From contig NZ_JBKBHT010000009.1 of NCBI RefSeq assembly GCF_046297595.1, forward strand, positions 82,244 through 146,243: a DNA stretch of 64,000 nt, in the 5' to 3' direction. Positions within the stretch are counted from its first letter, which is position 1; each line of letters opens with the position of its first letter. Below, in pieces: positions 10,200 through 17,742 of this stretch. A program made the position numbers and the translations under genes. A model generated the notes under the pieces. The model was not told the DNA's origin and did no database searches. It saw only the letters and a list, made by a program, of their open reading frames with translations. The stretch comes from Ferrovibrio sp046297595. Its GTDB lineage: Bacteria; Pseudomonadota; Alphaproteobacteria; Ferrovibrionales; Ferrovibrionaceae.

Positions 10200-11270
10200 T
10201 CAGCGTTCGGTGAGCTTGAGTTCGATACGGCGGTTGCGACGATAAGCGATCTGGTCGTCGCGCGCATCCAGCGGCTGAAACTCGCCGAAGCCCGTGGCAG
10301 CCAAACGCTCCACCGGCACGCCCTGACTGGCCAGGAACTTCACCACCGAGATGGCGCGCGCCGAGGAAAGCTCCCAATTCGAGGGGAATTGCGGCGTGCT
10401 GATCGGCAGCTTGTCGGTATGGCCGTCCACGCGCAGCACCCAGGGCAGGTCGCTCGGGATTTTGCTGCTGATCTCGATCAGGGTCTTGGCCAGCTTGGCG
10501 ATCTGCTCGCGGCCTTCGGGTTTGAGTTCGGCCGAGGCCGAGTCGAACAGCACTTCCGACTGAAACACGAAGCGGTCGCCCACGATCTGGATGTCGCGGC
10601 GATTGCCCAGCGCCTGCCGCAGGCGGCCGAAAAACTCCGAACGGTAATTCACCAGTTCGTCGACCTTGCGGGCCAGCGCCGCGTTCAGCCGCTTGCCCAG
10701 ATCGCTGATCTGCGCCTGATTGGCCTTGTCCTTGTCTTCACTCTCTTTGAGGATGCGTTCGATCTGCGCCATCTGTTCCCGCAATGCCGCAAGCTGGCGA
10801 TTGAGCAGATCGATCTGGCTGCGCGCCTCGGCGGTCAGCCGCTTCTCCTGATCCAGTTGGCTGCTGCTGGAGACCAGCTTGCCCTGCAGGTCGACGATGA
10901 TCTGTTGCTGCTGCGCAAGATTCTTCTCGGTCTCGTCGGCCCGGGCCTGGCTTTCGGCCAGCACGGCTGCCAGCTGGTCTCGTTCGGCATTCACACTGCT
11001 CAGCGTCGCCTGCAGATTGGAGAGGTCGAGCTGCAGCTTGGCGTTGCTGCTTTTTTCCAGCGACAATTGCTCGACCAGCCCGGCCAGTTCGCTGCGCAAG
11101 GCATCAATGGCCTTGTCGCGGCCCGAAATCGCATTGGCGAGGAAGAACTGCACCAGGATGAATACCGCGAGAACGAAAACGACAACCATCAGCAGTGTCG
11201 ACAGCACGTCGACATAGCCGGGCCATGCTCCGGCACTCTGATGGTCGTTACGCCGGCGGCTCAGCGCCAT
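10200..11270 (-). CDS. MotB/OmpA-like protein with long coiled coil
   Basis: This 356-aa inner-membrane protein has one N-terminal membrane helix (residues about 18-45). Asp21 in PGYVDVLSTLL sits where MotB, ExbD and TolR have their proton-carrying Asp. Residues about 55-215 are a long heptad-rich coiled coil. The C-terminal OmpA-like peptidoglycan-binding domain spans about 225-356, with RVDGHTDKLP, NWELSSARA and ATGFGEFQP. It lies 6 bp after the MotA-like gene and directly before DUF3574. The pair forms a plausible proton-driven motor of unassigned output. There are no flagellar or Tol genes nearby, and no zorC, zorD or zorE gene, so neither flagellar MotB nor Zorya can be claimed. Confidence 0.88.
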   Translation of the reverse strand: MALSRRRNDHQSAGAWPGYVDVLSTLLMVVVFVLAVFILVQFFLANAISGRDKAIDALRSELAGLVEQLSLEKSSNAKLQLDLSNLQATLSSVNAERDQLAAVLAESQARADETEKNLAQQQQIIVDLQGKLVSSSSQLDQEKRLTAEARSQIDLLNRQLAALREQMAQIERILKESEDKDKANQAQISDLGKRLNAALARKVDELVNYRSEFFGRLRQALGNRRDIQIVGDRFVFQSEVLFDSASAELKPEGREQIAKLAKTLIEISSKIPSDLPWVLRVDGHTDKLPISTPQFPSNWELSSARAISVVKFLASQGVPVERLAATGFGEFQPLDARDDQIAYRRNRRIELKLTER

Positions 11271-11276
11271 GATGGA

Positions 11277-12428
11277 TCAGCCCTGCCGCCGCGGCGCATC
11301 CGCCATGGCCGCGATGGTGCGCGACAGCAGCTTGATCTCGGCGCGCATGTCGTCGACCAGTTTGGCCCGCCCCTGGGCGGCGTCGTCGAGCAGGCGGTTC
11401 AGCAGGATGTCGATGTTGCGCAAGTGCCCACGGCTGGCGGCATCGAAACTGCCGCTTTCCGCATTCTGCGCCAGCTTGGCCATGATCGGCTTCATTTCGA
11501 TCTGGTGTTCCGTGAGCTTCAGCAGCAGTCCCTGTTCGGCGCGCATCTGCTCGGTTAACAGGCTCAGCTTTTCGTTCAACTGCATCAGCGCGGCGCCGCT
11601 CTGGCTGCGGTTCTCCTCACCGCGCGCCATGGTGCGCTGCAGGTTATCGAGGCTGTCCGCCGTCTGCTCCAGCAGGGCCTGCACATAGGCCGGCACCGAC
11701 TGGTCGCCATCCGACACGGCCCCGCCGCCCACACGGGTGAAGCTAGCCAGCCATTCTTCGAGGTCGTTGTAAAAGCGGTTTTGCGCCTGACCGGCCTGCA
11801 GGTCGAGGAAACCGAGGATCAGAGAACCGGCCAAACCCATGAGCGAGGTCGAGAATGCCAGTCCCATGCCGGCCAGCGGTGTCTCCAGACCGCCCTTGAG
11901 CTTGGAGAACAGCACGTTGATGTCGTCATTGCTGTTCAGCGACAGGGCGTTGATGGTGTCGCTGACGCCGGTGATGGTTTCGAGCAGGCCCCAGAAGGTG
12001 CCAAGCAGGCCGAGGAACACCATCAGGCCGATGAAATAGCGCGAGATGTCGCGCGCTTCATCCAGTCGCGAACCGACGGAATCAAGCAGTGCCCGCGTGG
12101 CGGCGGCCGACAGCGAGCCCCGCGGCCCGCGATTGGCCAGCATGCGCGCCAGCGGCCCGAGCAGCGTAGAGGGTTCGCCGACCGCACCGGCAGCCGCACC
12201 GCGCTGCGCTTTCTGCCACGCCTCGACCCAGTTCACTTCCTGGCCGACGATCCAGACCTGGCGGAAGGCATAAAGAATGCCGATCACCAGAACCGCGGCG
12301 ATCAGGCCGTTCAGTGCCGGATTGGCCATGAAGGCGCGCAGCAGCGCCGCATGCAGAACCGCGATCACCGCGCCGACTGCGATGAGGAATGCGATCATGC
12401 GAAACAGAAAACGGCCAGGCTTGGTCAT
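11277..12428 (-). CDS. MotA/ExbB-like proton-channel protein
   Basis: This inner-membrane stator-type subunit of 383 aa has two N-terminal helices (about 8-30 and 40-58). The conserved MotA/TolQ/ExbB core follows, with FIGLMVFLGLLGTFWGLLET (TM3) and LAGMGLAFSTSLMGLAGSLILG (TM4 region). The C-terminal 150 residues are cytoplasmic and helical, with LMQLNEKLSLLTEQMRAEQG forming a coiled coil. The ATG at 12428 is preferred over one at 12437 because GGAAGG is suitably spaced. It is the first gene of a three-gene operon with the MotB-like and DUF3574 genes. Such pairs occur in several Alphaproteobacteria under names like biopolymer transporter ExbB, with unknown function. Confidence 0.87.
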   Translation of the reverse strand: MTKPGRFLFRMIAFLIAVGAVIAVLHAALLRAFMANPALNGLIAAVLVIGILYAFRQVWIVGQEVNWVEAWQKAQRGAAAGAVGEPSTLLGPLARMLANRGPRGSLSAAATRALLDSVGSRLDEARDISRYFIGLMVFLGLLGTFWGLLETITGVSDTINALSLNSNDDINVLFSKLKGGLETPLAGMGLAFSTSLMGLAGSLILGFLDLQAGQAQNRFYNDLEEWLASFTRVGGGAVSDGDQSVPAYVQALLEQTADSLDNLQRTMARGEENRSQSGAALMQLNEKLSLLTEQMRAEQGLLLKLTEHQIEMKPIMAKLAQNAESGSFDAASRGHLRNIDILLNRLLDDAAQGRAKLVDDMRAEIKLLSRTIAAMADAPRRQG

Positions 12429-12530
12429 GCGGTCCATCCTTCCGTCTCTGCCGTAAGGAGCGAATACGGCATTTTCACGGCGGTAAACCCGTCGCGCAGA
12501 CAGGCAAGCGAATCAATTTCCCTGGCTCCA

Positions 12531-12560
12531 ATCATCGCTTAAGCGATGGAGACCGATCAA
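12531..12560 (-). promoter_or_regulatory. Candidate promoter with palindromic operator in its spacer
   Basis: Minus-strand TTGATC (12555-12560), an 18-base spacer and GATGAT (12531-12536) form a candidate promoter for the MotA-like operon. The perfect palindrome CATCGCTTAAGCGATG (12533-12548) lies in the spacer and -10 region, where a bound regulator would block RNA polymerase. The remaining sequence between the MotA-like and OmpA-like genes holds no gene. Confidence 0.4.
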
Positions 12561-12576
12561 CCCGAAGCTTGGATGA

Positions 12577-13656
12577 TCAGCGGCCCGGTGGTACGACCTC
12601 GACGCGATCAGGCGCCGAGCCGTCGGTCGGAACACCGAGGGCGCGGACATCGATCCGGGTCGAGCGGATGCCCTTGTCGATCAGGTATTGCCGCACGGCC
12701 AGGGCACGGGTGAGCGACAGGCGACGGGCGCCGCTGCCGCCATCGCCGACGGTGTTGGCGGCATAGGCGCGGACCTGCAGGCGCTCCTCGTTGCCGGCGA
12801 ATTGCCGGATCAGCCCGTCCAGAGCTGCCAGATCGCCTGCCGGCAATTCACCCTGGTCGGGCTGAAACGGAATAGTCACGATTCCGCCTTGCGCCGCAGG
12901 CGCAGGCTTCGGCGCCACAACGGCACTTTGCTGGGTCGCCGCATTCGGAGCCGGAGTGGCTGGGGCCACGGGGGCGGTCGCCATCTGCTGGGGCGCCGGC
13001 GTCTGCTGTGGGGCTGGCGTGGTGGCCGCGGCTGCCGGCGCTGGTGCCGTCGTTGACGGCGGAGCGGCAGGCGCCGTGGCCGGCGCAGCATCCGGGGCTG
13101 CGGGCGCGGGAACGGCGGGCACGGAAACGACTGGAGCGGCCGGCGTGACAGGCTGAGGTGCACCAGGGACAGCCGGCGCGGGAATGGCGGAAGGTGCGGT
13201 TGCCGTACCGGACTCAGACAGGCCGGGGGCCGGGGCCGCAGGTACGGTCGCCGCGGAGGCGGCTGGCACATCGGTCTTCGGCATATCGGTCTTCGGGGCA
13301 GGCTGCGCTGCCGCAACCGACGGACGGGACGGACTCGCCGCTCGCGGCCGGGCTGGCGCCGGTCGCGACGGGGTGGTTTCGCCCAGCAAGGGGACGGGGC
13401 CAGAAGCGGCGGACGCCGCCGCTGCCCTGGATGGCGCAGGACGGCCTGTGGCACCCAGCAGCGGCTTGCGGCTCTCGCCGCCGGCAGCGGCACCATTCAC
13501 GCCGAATGGATTTCCACTGCCAAGCTGGTCCAGCGCCTGCAGATTGATCTGGACATTACCGCTGCCGATCATGGTCTGGGCCTGAGCGCCAGGCGCGGCA
13601 AGGACAAGCGCCAGCGACGCTGCGGCAAACGATAGCGTAAGCGGCCTGGCAGCCAT
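12577..13656 (-). CDS. OmpA-domain protein with Ala/Pro-rich linker
   Basis: This exported 359-aa protein has a signal peptide (MAARPLTLSFAAASLALVLA, cleavage after AQA near residue 26). A low-complexity Ala/Pro/Thr region of some 200 residues probably spans the periplasm or peptidoglycan. The C-terminal OmpA-like domain (about 265-359) contains LQVRAYA, RRLSLTRALAVRQYLIDKG and IDVRALG. This divergent OmpA domain is expected to bind peptidoglycan. The ATG at 13656 is chosen over upstream in-frame Mets because it starts the signal peptide and follows AGGGGGA. It lies upstream of, and in the same direction as, the MotA-like operon but separated by a promoter-bearing spacer. Confidence 0.82.
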   Translation of the reverse strand: MAARPLTLSFAAASLALVLAAPGAQAQTMIGSGNVQINLQALDQLGSGNPFGVNGAAAGGESRKPLLGATGRPAPSRAAAASAASGPVPLLGETTPSRPAPARPRAASPSRPSVAAAQPAPKTDMPKTDVPAASAATVPAAPAPGLSESGTATAPSAIPAPAVPGAPQPVTPAAPVVSVPAVPAPAAPDAAPATAPAAPPSTTAPAPAAAATTPAPQQTPAPQQMATAPVAPATPAPNAATQQSAVVAPKPAPAAQGGIVTIPFQPDQGELPAGDLAALDGLIRQFAGNEERLQVRAYAANTVGDGGSGARRLSLTRALAVRQYLIDKGIRSTRIDVRALGVPTDGSAPDRVEVVPPGR

Positions 13657-13695
13657 CGATGTTCCCCCTGCCCCGGTGATCCCGTTCTGCCGCAA

Positions 13696-13724
13696 ACGAT
13701 AGCCGAGGCTGCCGAATCCGACAA
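13696..13724 (-). promoter_or_regulatory. Sigma-70 type promoter for the OmpA-domain gene
   Basis: Minus-strand TTGTCG (13719-13724), a 17-base spacer and TATCGT (13696-13701) lie about 40 bp before the ATG at 13656. This is four of six matches in each hexamer. Confidence 0.45.
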
Positions 13725-13791
13725 CCCGGCTGACCATATATCACATACGGGATTTCAATGGGTTGCGCGGCACGGGGCCGCACGGCGCGCC

Positions 13792-14580
13792 TTATTTGGT
13801 CAGCAGCTTGCGCAGGGGTGCATGCAGCACATCGTTGGCGGCAACGATGCCGCCGGTGGACAGCATCTGGTCGCCGCCGGCCAGATCGGTGACCATGCCG
13901 CCAGCTTCGCGCACCAGCACGATGCCGGCCGCCATGTCCCAGGCCGAGAGGCCGGATTCCCAGAAGCCGTCGAACCGCCCCGCCGCGACATAACACAGGT
14001 CCAGCGCGGCCGCGCCCATGCGGCGGATGCCGGCCACTTCCGGCATGATGGTTGTCAGGTCCTTCACGAAGGCGGCATGGCCGGGCCGGCCATGGAACGG
14101 GATGCCGGTGCCGAACACCGCCTCGGTCAGCTTGCGCCGCGCGGAGACGCGCAGGCGCCGCTCGTTCACATAGGCGCCGACGCCTTTCTCGGCCCAGAAC
14201 AGTTCGTCGCGCACCACATCCAGCACGATGCCGGCGATCAGTTCATCTTCACGCTTTACGCCGACCGAAATGGCGAAATGCGGAATCCCGTGCAGGAAGT
14301 TGGTGGTGCCGTCCAGCGGATCGATGATCCAGTAGCTCTTGCCGTCCTTCGCCTCGATCCGGCCGCCTTCTTCCATGATGAAGCCGAAATCCGGCCGCAG
14401 CTTGGCCAGTTCCTGCTGCAGGATCTTCTCCGCCTTGCGGTCGGCGGCAGAGACGAAATCCGCCGGGCCTTTCTTGGAGACCTGGAGATGTTCGACTTCG
14501 TTGAAATCGCGGATCAGGCTGCGCTGCGCTTTACGCGCCGCGTTCGCCATCGCATTGATCAGGGCGGATCGCAGGGCCAT
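13792..14580 (-). CDS. suhB: Inositol-1-monophosphatase (SuhB family)
   Basis: This cytosolic magnesium-dependent phosphatase acts on inositol phosphates and related sugars; E. coli SuhB also acts in rRNA transcription. The 262-aa protein has all metal-site motifs: GPADFVSAAD (39-48), EEGG with E70 and E71, IDPLDGTTNFLHG (86-98), and SAWDMAAGIVLVREAGG near the C-terminus. The length is typical. It is preceded by thiE on the same strand with a 36-bp spacer and is followed by the OmpA-domain gene's promoter region. Other IMPase-family functions (NADP phosphatase, CysQ) cannot be excluded, but the sequence is closest to SuhB-type proteins. Confidence 0.93.
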   Translation of the reverse strand: MALRSALINAMANAARKAQRSLIRDFNEVEHLQVSKKGPADFVSAADRKAEKILQQELAKLRPDFGFIMEEGGRIEAKDGKSYWIIDPLDGTTNFLHGIPHFAISVGVKREDELIAGIVLDVVRDELFWAEKGVGAYVNERRLRVSARRKLTEAVFGTGIPFHGRPGHAAFVKDLTTIMPEVAGIRRMGAAALDLCYVAAGRFDGFWESGLSAWDMAAGIVLVREAGGMVTDLAGGDQMLSTGGIVAANDVLHAPLRKLLTK

Positions 14581-14616
14581 TGATTTTAAGCTCGTCTGGA
14601 AAGGGGGCGGACCCTA

Positions 14617-15288
14617 TCAGCGCCGGCCATGCTTGGCAATCGCCCGGTTGAAGGCCGCAACGGCCGCCGCCGGCCCCTCGGGATGGCGCCAGACCCCGGC
14701 CAAAACCGCCAGGAAATCGGCTCCGGCCTCGATCAGCGGGGGGCAGTTTTCCACCGTGATGCCGCCGATGGCCACACAGGGCACCTCCATCAGTTCCGAC
14801 CACCAGGCCAGGATTTCCGGTTCTGCCCGGGTCTTGGGCTGTTTGGTGTCGGTCGGGAAAAACGCCCCGAAGGCGACGTAATCGGCGCCGGCCTCGGCCG
14901 CCTCCATCGCCAGGTGGCGCGAATTGTGACAGGTGACGCCGACGATGCGGTCGGGTCCCAGAATGCGGCGCGCCTCTTCATAGGAGGCATCCTCCTGCCC
15001 CACATGCACGCCATCGGCTCCCAGCTTGATGGCAAGGTCCGGCCGGTCGTTGATCAGCAGGGCCACGTCATGCGCGTGGCAGACCGGCAGCAAAGCCTCG
15101 GCCGCACGACGGAACGCATTGTCGGACGCCGTCTGCTCGCCATCCTTCAGGCGCAGTTGCAGGCAGGCGACGTCGCCGCCGCCCAAAGCGGCCTTCAGGT
15201 CTTCGGCAAACGCCTTCGGTTCGATAACGGGCGGCGTGATCAGATACAGCCGCTGCCCGGGTTTACTCTGTTCTGCAGTCTTGCTCAT
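14617..15288 (-). CDS. thiE: Thiamine-phosphate synthase
   Basis: This cytosolic enzyme joins hydroxymethylpyrimidine diphosphate and thiazole phosphate to give thiamine phosphate. The 223-aa TIM barrel shows QRLYLITPP, LQLRLKDG, LLINDRPDLAIKLGADGVHVGQED (in segments), VGVTCHNSRH, GADYVAFGAFFPTDTK and VAIGGITVENCPPLIEAGADFLAVLAGV. The family usually has Q-x-R-x-K and a serine in GVSCH; here the Ser is Thr, which is seen in alphaproteobacterial ThiE. It starts 3 bp after the alpha/beta hydrolase gene ends, so both are on one transcript. No other thi gene and no TPP riboswitch were found nearby. Confidence 0.92.
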   Translation of the reverse strand: MSKTAEQSKPGQRLYLITPPVIEPKAFAEDLKAALGGGDVACLQLRLKDGEQTASDNAFRRAAEALLPVCHAHDVALLINDRPDLAIKLGADGVHVGQEDASYEEARRILGPDRIVGVTCHNSRHLAMEAAEAGADYVAFGAFFPTDTKQPKTRAEPEILAWWSELMEVPCVAIGGITVENCPPLIEAGADFLAVLAGVWRHPEGPAAAVAAFNRAIAKHGRR

Positions 15289-15291
15289 GCG

Positions 15292-16086
15292 TCAGCCGGC
15301 AATGAAGCTCTTGAGCGCGTCCAGCGTCTCATCCGGGCGTTCGCCCATCATCATGTGGCCGCAGGCGGGCAGCACATCGATGCGCCCCTGCCTGAATTCC
15401 TTGGCCCAGCCGCGCGCGGCGCGCAGCGGCGTCATGATGTCGCGCTCGCCGGCCAGGATCTGCGCCGGGCAATCGATGGCAGCCACGGCCGCCTTGCCGT
15501 TCTGATAGGCGTTACACAGCCGGAAACCCAGGGCCAGTACTTCGCGCGGTGCCCGGTCGACCAGCCGGATACTGTCGGCCAGCAGATACAGGCCCGGTAC
15601 GCGGTTGCCGCCAAGCTGGTTCTTTTTGGCAATCATCCAGTCGTTCATCAGTTCGACGACCGTGTAATCGCCGCTGTCGGCCAGAGCCTGCAGGTCCGGG
15701 TTGACTGCCATCGGGAGGGCGAAGCCGAGCAGCGAGATTTTCGACACGCGGTCAGGATGGCGCGAGGCCGTCTCCAGCGCGATCAATGCGCCCATCGAAT
15801 GGCCGACCAGCGCCGCCTGCTTGACTCCAGCGGCATCCAGCAGTTTCGGCATCCAGTCGGCAAAAGCCTCGACGCTGTCGAGCATCGGCCCTTCCGAGCG
15901 GCCATTGCCCGGCAGGTCGAGCGCCAGCACCGAGAAGCCGTGATAGGCGAACCAGCGCGTCTGCAACGCCCAGACCGTATGGTCGCAGGCATTGCCATGG
16001 ATGAACACCACGGCTGGCTTGGCCGGATCGAATGGCTTGCCGCCGGTGGCGGCAAAAATGCGTTTGCCCGCTACATCGAGCCACAT
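15292..16086 (-). CDS. Alpha/beta hydrolase
   Basis: This 264-aa serine hydrolase has a standard alpha/beta fold. The oxyanion-site HGN is at residues 30-32 (VVFIHGNACDH). The nucleophile elbow GHSMG carries S97. The acid is probably in AGERDIM and the histidine is in ACGHMMMGERPDE near the C-terminus. The frame is open far upstream, but the ATG at 16086 starts the canonical N-terminus and follows GGGGAAG eight bases upstream. It lies between metY (20-bp spacer) and thiE (3-bp spacer), so all three may be co-transcribed. The substrate is unknown; esters, lactones or a metabolite-repair role are possible. Confidence 0.9.
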   Translation of the reverse strand: MWLDVAGKRIFAATGGKPFDPAKPAVVFIHGNACDHTVWALQTRWFAYHGFSVLALDLPGNGRSEGPMLDSVEAFADWMPKLLDAAGVKQAALVGHSMGALIALETASRHPDRVSKISLLGFALPMAVNPDLQALADSGDYTVVELMNDWMIAKKNQLGGNRVPGLYLLADSIRLVDRAPREVLALGFRLCNAYQNGKAAVAAIDCPAQILAGERDIMTPLRAARGWAKEFRQGRIDVLPACGHMMMGERPDETLDALKSFIAG

Positions 16087-16106
16087 CGTGACGCTTCCCC
16101 TGTTTC

Positions 16107-17423
16107 TTATTCCGCTGCAGCGGGTTTGGCCGCTTTCTGCGCGGCACGCAGGGCCTGGTTCAGATCGTCGAGCAGATCCTGCGGGTCTTCCAGGCCGATG
16201 GACAGGCGCACCAGCTCCTCGCCGATGCCCGCAGCCTTCAGTTCGGCAGCGGACATCTGCTGGTGCGTGGTGCTGGCCGGATGGATCACCAGCGACTTGG
16301 CATCGCCCACATTGGCCAGATGCGAGAATATCTGCAGCGTCTCGATCAGCGCGCGCCCGGCCTCGCGGCCGCCTTTCACGCCGAAGCTGAAGATCGCGCC
16401 GGCGCCCTTGGGCAGCAGGCGCTTGGCCAGCTCGTGGTCCGGGTGCTCGGGCAGATCGGGATACGAGACCCATTCCACGGCCGGATGGGATTTCAGGAAC
16501 GCGGCTACCTTGCGGGCGTTTTCCACGTGGCGCGCCATGCGCAGATGCAGCGTCTCCACGCCCTGCAGCAGGTGGAAGGCATTGGTGGGCGACAGGCAGG
16601 CACCGAAATCGCGCAGGCCCTCGGCACGCGCCCGCATGATGAAAGCGGCAGGGCCGAATTCCTCGGCGAAATCGAGGCCGTGATAGCCGGCATAGGGTTC
16701 GGTGAGCGTCGGGAACTTGCCCGAGGCTTCCCAGTCGAAGCGGCCGGAATCGATCAGTGCGCCGCCGATGGCCACGCCATGGCCGCCGAGGAATTTCGTG
16801 GCCGAATGCATCACCAGATCGGCACCATGCTCGAAGCCGCGGAACAGGTACGGCGTGGCGAAAGTGCAATCCAGCATCAGCGGCAGACCGGCATCATGGG
16901 CGATCTTCGCCACGGCCGGTACATCCAGCACCTCCAGGCCCGGATTGCCGAGGATCTCGCCGAAGACCAGCCGGGTTTCCGGCCTGATCGCGGCCTGCCA
17001 GGCCTTCAGGTCGCGCGGATCGACGAAGGTGGTGGTGATGCCGAAACGCGGCAGGGTATGGACCAGGATGTTGTAGCTGCCGCCATAGATGTTGCGCGAG
17101 GCGACGATATGGCCGCCCTGCCCCATCAGGGTGACGATGGCCAGATGCAGGGCCGCCTGGCCACTTGCGGTGCAGACCGCGCCGACGCCGCCTTCAAGTG
17201 CCGCCAGCCGCTCTTCCAGTACCGCCACCGTGGGATTGGAAATGCGCGAATAGATATGGCCGCCGCGTTCCAGGTTGAACAACGCCGCCGCATGATCGGT
17301 ATCGCGGAAAACGTAGGAGGTGGTCTGGTAGATCGGCACGGCGCGGGCGCCGGTGGCTGGATCGGGCTGCTGGCCGGCATGCAGACTGAGCGTGTCGAAC
17401 CGGAAGAATTTCGGCCCCAGCAT
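16107..17423 (-). CDS. metY: O-acetylhomoserine sulfhydrylase (MetY type)
   Basis: This cytosolic PLP enzyme makes homocysteine from O-acetylhomoserine and sulfide, a step of methionine synthesis. The 438-aa length and motifs are typical: YSRISNPTVAVLEERLAALEG (split) at 58-78, ASGQAALHLAI, and the PLP lysine K210 in VMHSATKFLGGHG. The extended C-terminus has NVGDAKSLVIHPASTTHQQ and VRLSIGLEDPQDLL. The length separates it from the shorter MetZ/MetC enzymes. It heads the metY-hydrolase-thiE run. Its leader contains a terminator hairpin, pointing to attenuation control. Confidence 0.93.
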   Translation of the reverse strand: MLGPKFFRFDTLSLHAGQQPDPATGARAVPIYQTTSYVFRDTDHAAALFNLERGGHIYSRISNPTVAVLEERLAALEGGVGAVCTASGQAALHLAIVTLMGQGGHIVASRNIYGGSYNILVHTLPRFGITTTFVDPRDLKAWQAAIRPETRLVFGEILGNPGLEVLDVPAVAKIAHDAGLPLMLDCTFATPYLFRGFEHGADLVMHSATKFLGGHGVAIGGALIDSGRFDWEASGKFPTLTEPYAGYHGLDFAEEFGPAAFIMRARAEGLRDFGACLSPTNAFHLLQGVETLHLRMARHVENARKVAAFLKSHPAVEWVSYPDLPEHPDHELAKRLLPKGAGAIFSFGVKGGREAGRALIETLQIFSHLANVGDAKSLVIHPASTTHQQMSAAELKAAGIGEELVRLSIGLEDPQDLLDDLNQALRAAQKAAKPAAAE

Positions 17424-17476
17424 TGGTTCACTCCCTGACCGTTATCGCGGCCAGCATAGGCAACCGCGGCGGCCAT

Positions 17477-17515
17477 AAAAAGTGGGCCGCCTCTTCCTTG
17501 CGGAGGAGACGACCC
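17477..17515 (-). terminator. Terminator hairpin inside the metY leader (candidate attenuator)
   Basis: Read on the minus strand, a 13-bp stem with one mismatch (arms 17503-17515 and 17484-17496, loop CGCAAG) is followed by AC and five T residues (17477-17481). It lies 54-92 bases upstream of the metY ATG and downstream of a candidate promoter, so reading through it is needed to express metY. No SAM riboswitch consensus that I know fits the sequence around it. Confidence 0.6.
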
Positions 17516-17548
17516 AAAATTTCTGCCTCAAACCTCGAAACTGCGGCG

Positions 17549-17578
17549 ATTAATCCATGCCGCCCGAACTCAAGTCAA
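17549..17578 (-). promoter_or_regulatory. Candidate metY promoter
   Basis: Minus-strand TTGACT (17573-17578), an 18-base spacer and ATTAAT (17549-17554) give a predicted start near 17542. That is upstream of the leader terminator and about 119 bases before the metY ATG. Confidence 0.45.
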
Positions 17579-17607
17579 GCAGATGTAACAATCTGTTTCA
17601 GGCACGC

Positions 17608-17638
17608 AAAAAACGGCCGCCGGACAGGCCGGCGGCCG
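17608..17638 (-). terminator. Strong terminator hairpin between metY and tetR
   Basis: A perfect 10-bp stem CGGCCGCCGG/CCGGCGGCCG with a 5-base loop is followed, on the minus strand, by TTTTTT (17608-17613). No minus-strand gene is visible upstream of it. It either ends antisense transcription out of tetR or belongs to a longer metY leader. The rest of the 297-bp metY-tetR spacer holds the metY promoter and attenuator and the small frame at 17665. Confidence 0.65.
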
Positions 17639-17664
17639 AGGTCAAAACCAACAGGGAGGAAACT

Positions 17665-17715
17665 ATGACCGTGACCAACTGTAATCGCGGGACCAGCATG
17701 CCCGGTCTCACTTAA
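17665..17715 (+). CDS. Possible 16-codon leader peptide upstream of tetR
   Basis: An ATG preceded by the strong ribosome-binding site GGGAGGA, four bases upstream, opens a 16-codon frame (MTVTNCNRGTSMPGLT) ending in TAA six bases before a GTG that is in frame with tetR. The initiation signal is better than that of tetR itself. It may be a leader peptide coupled to tetR translation, or the remnant of a lost gene. The coding call rests on the initiation site alone. Confidence 0.3.
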   Translation: MTVTNCNRGTSMPGLT

Positions 17716-17742
17716 GATTTCGTGAAACCGGCCCGATCCTGT

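Noticed and set aside
9732..12428. Zorya defence system
   Set aside because: MotA- and MotB-like proteins resemble ZorA and ZorB in plan, but no helicase, nuclease or ZorC-like gene is adjacent. The neighbours are suhB, thiE and an OmpA-domain gene.
16093..16869. Upstream extension of the alpha/beta hydrolase frame through metY
   Set aside because: The extra sequence is the antisense-frame shadow of metY. The hydrolase has a good ATG and ribosome-binding site at 16086.
17424..17664. SAM-I or SAM-II riboswitch upstream of metY
   Set aside because: I looked for the conserved core segments of both classes on the minus strand and did not find them. Only a promoter and terminator hairpins are supported.
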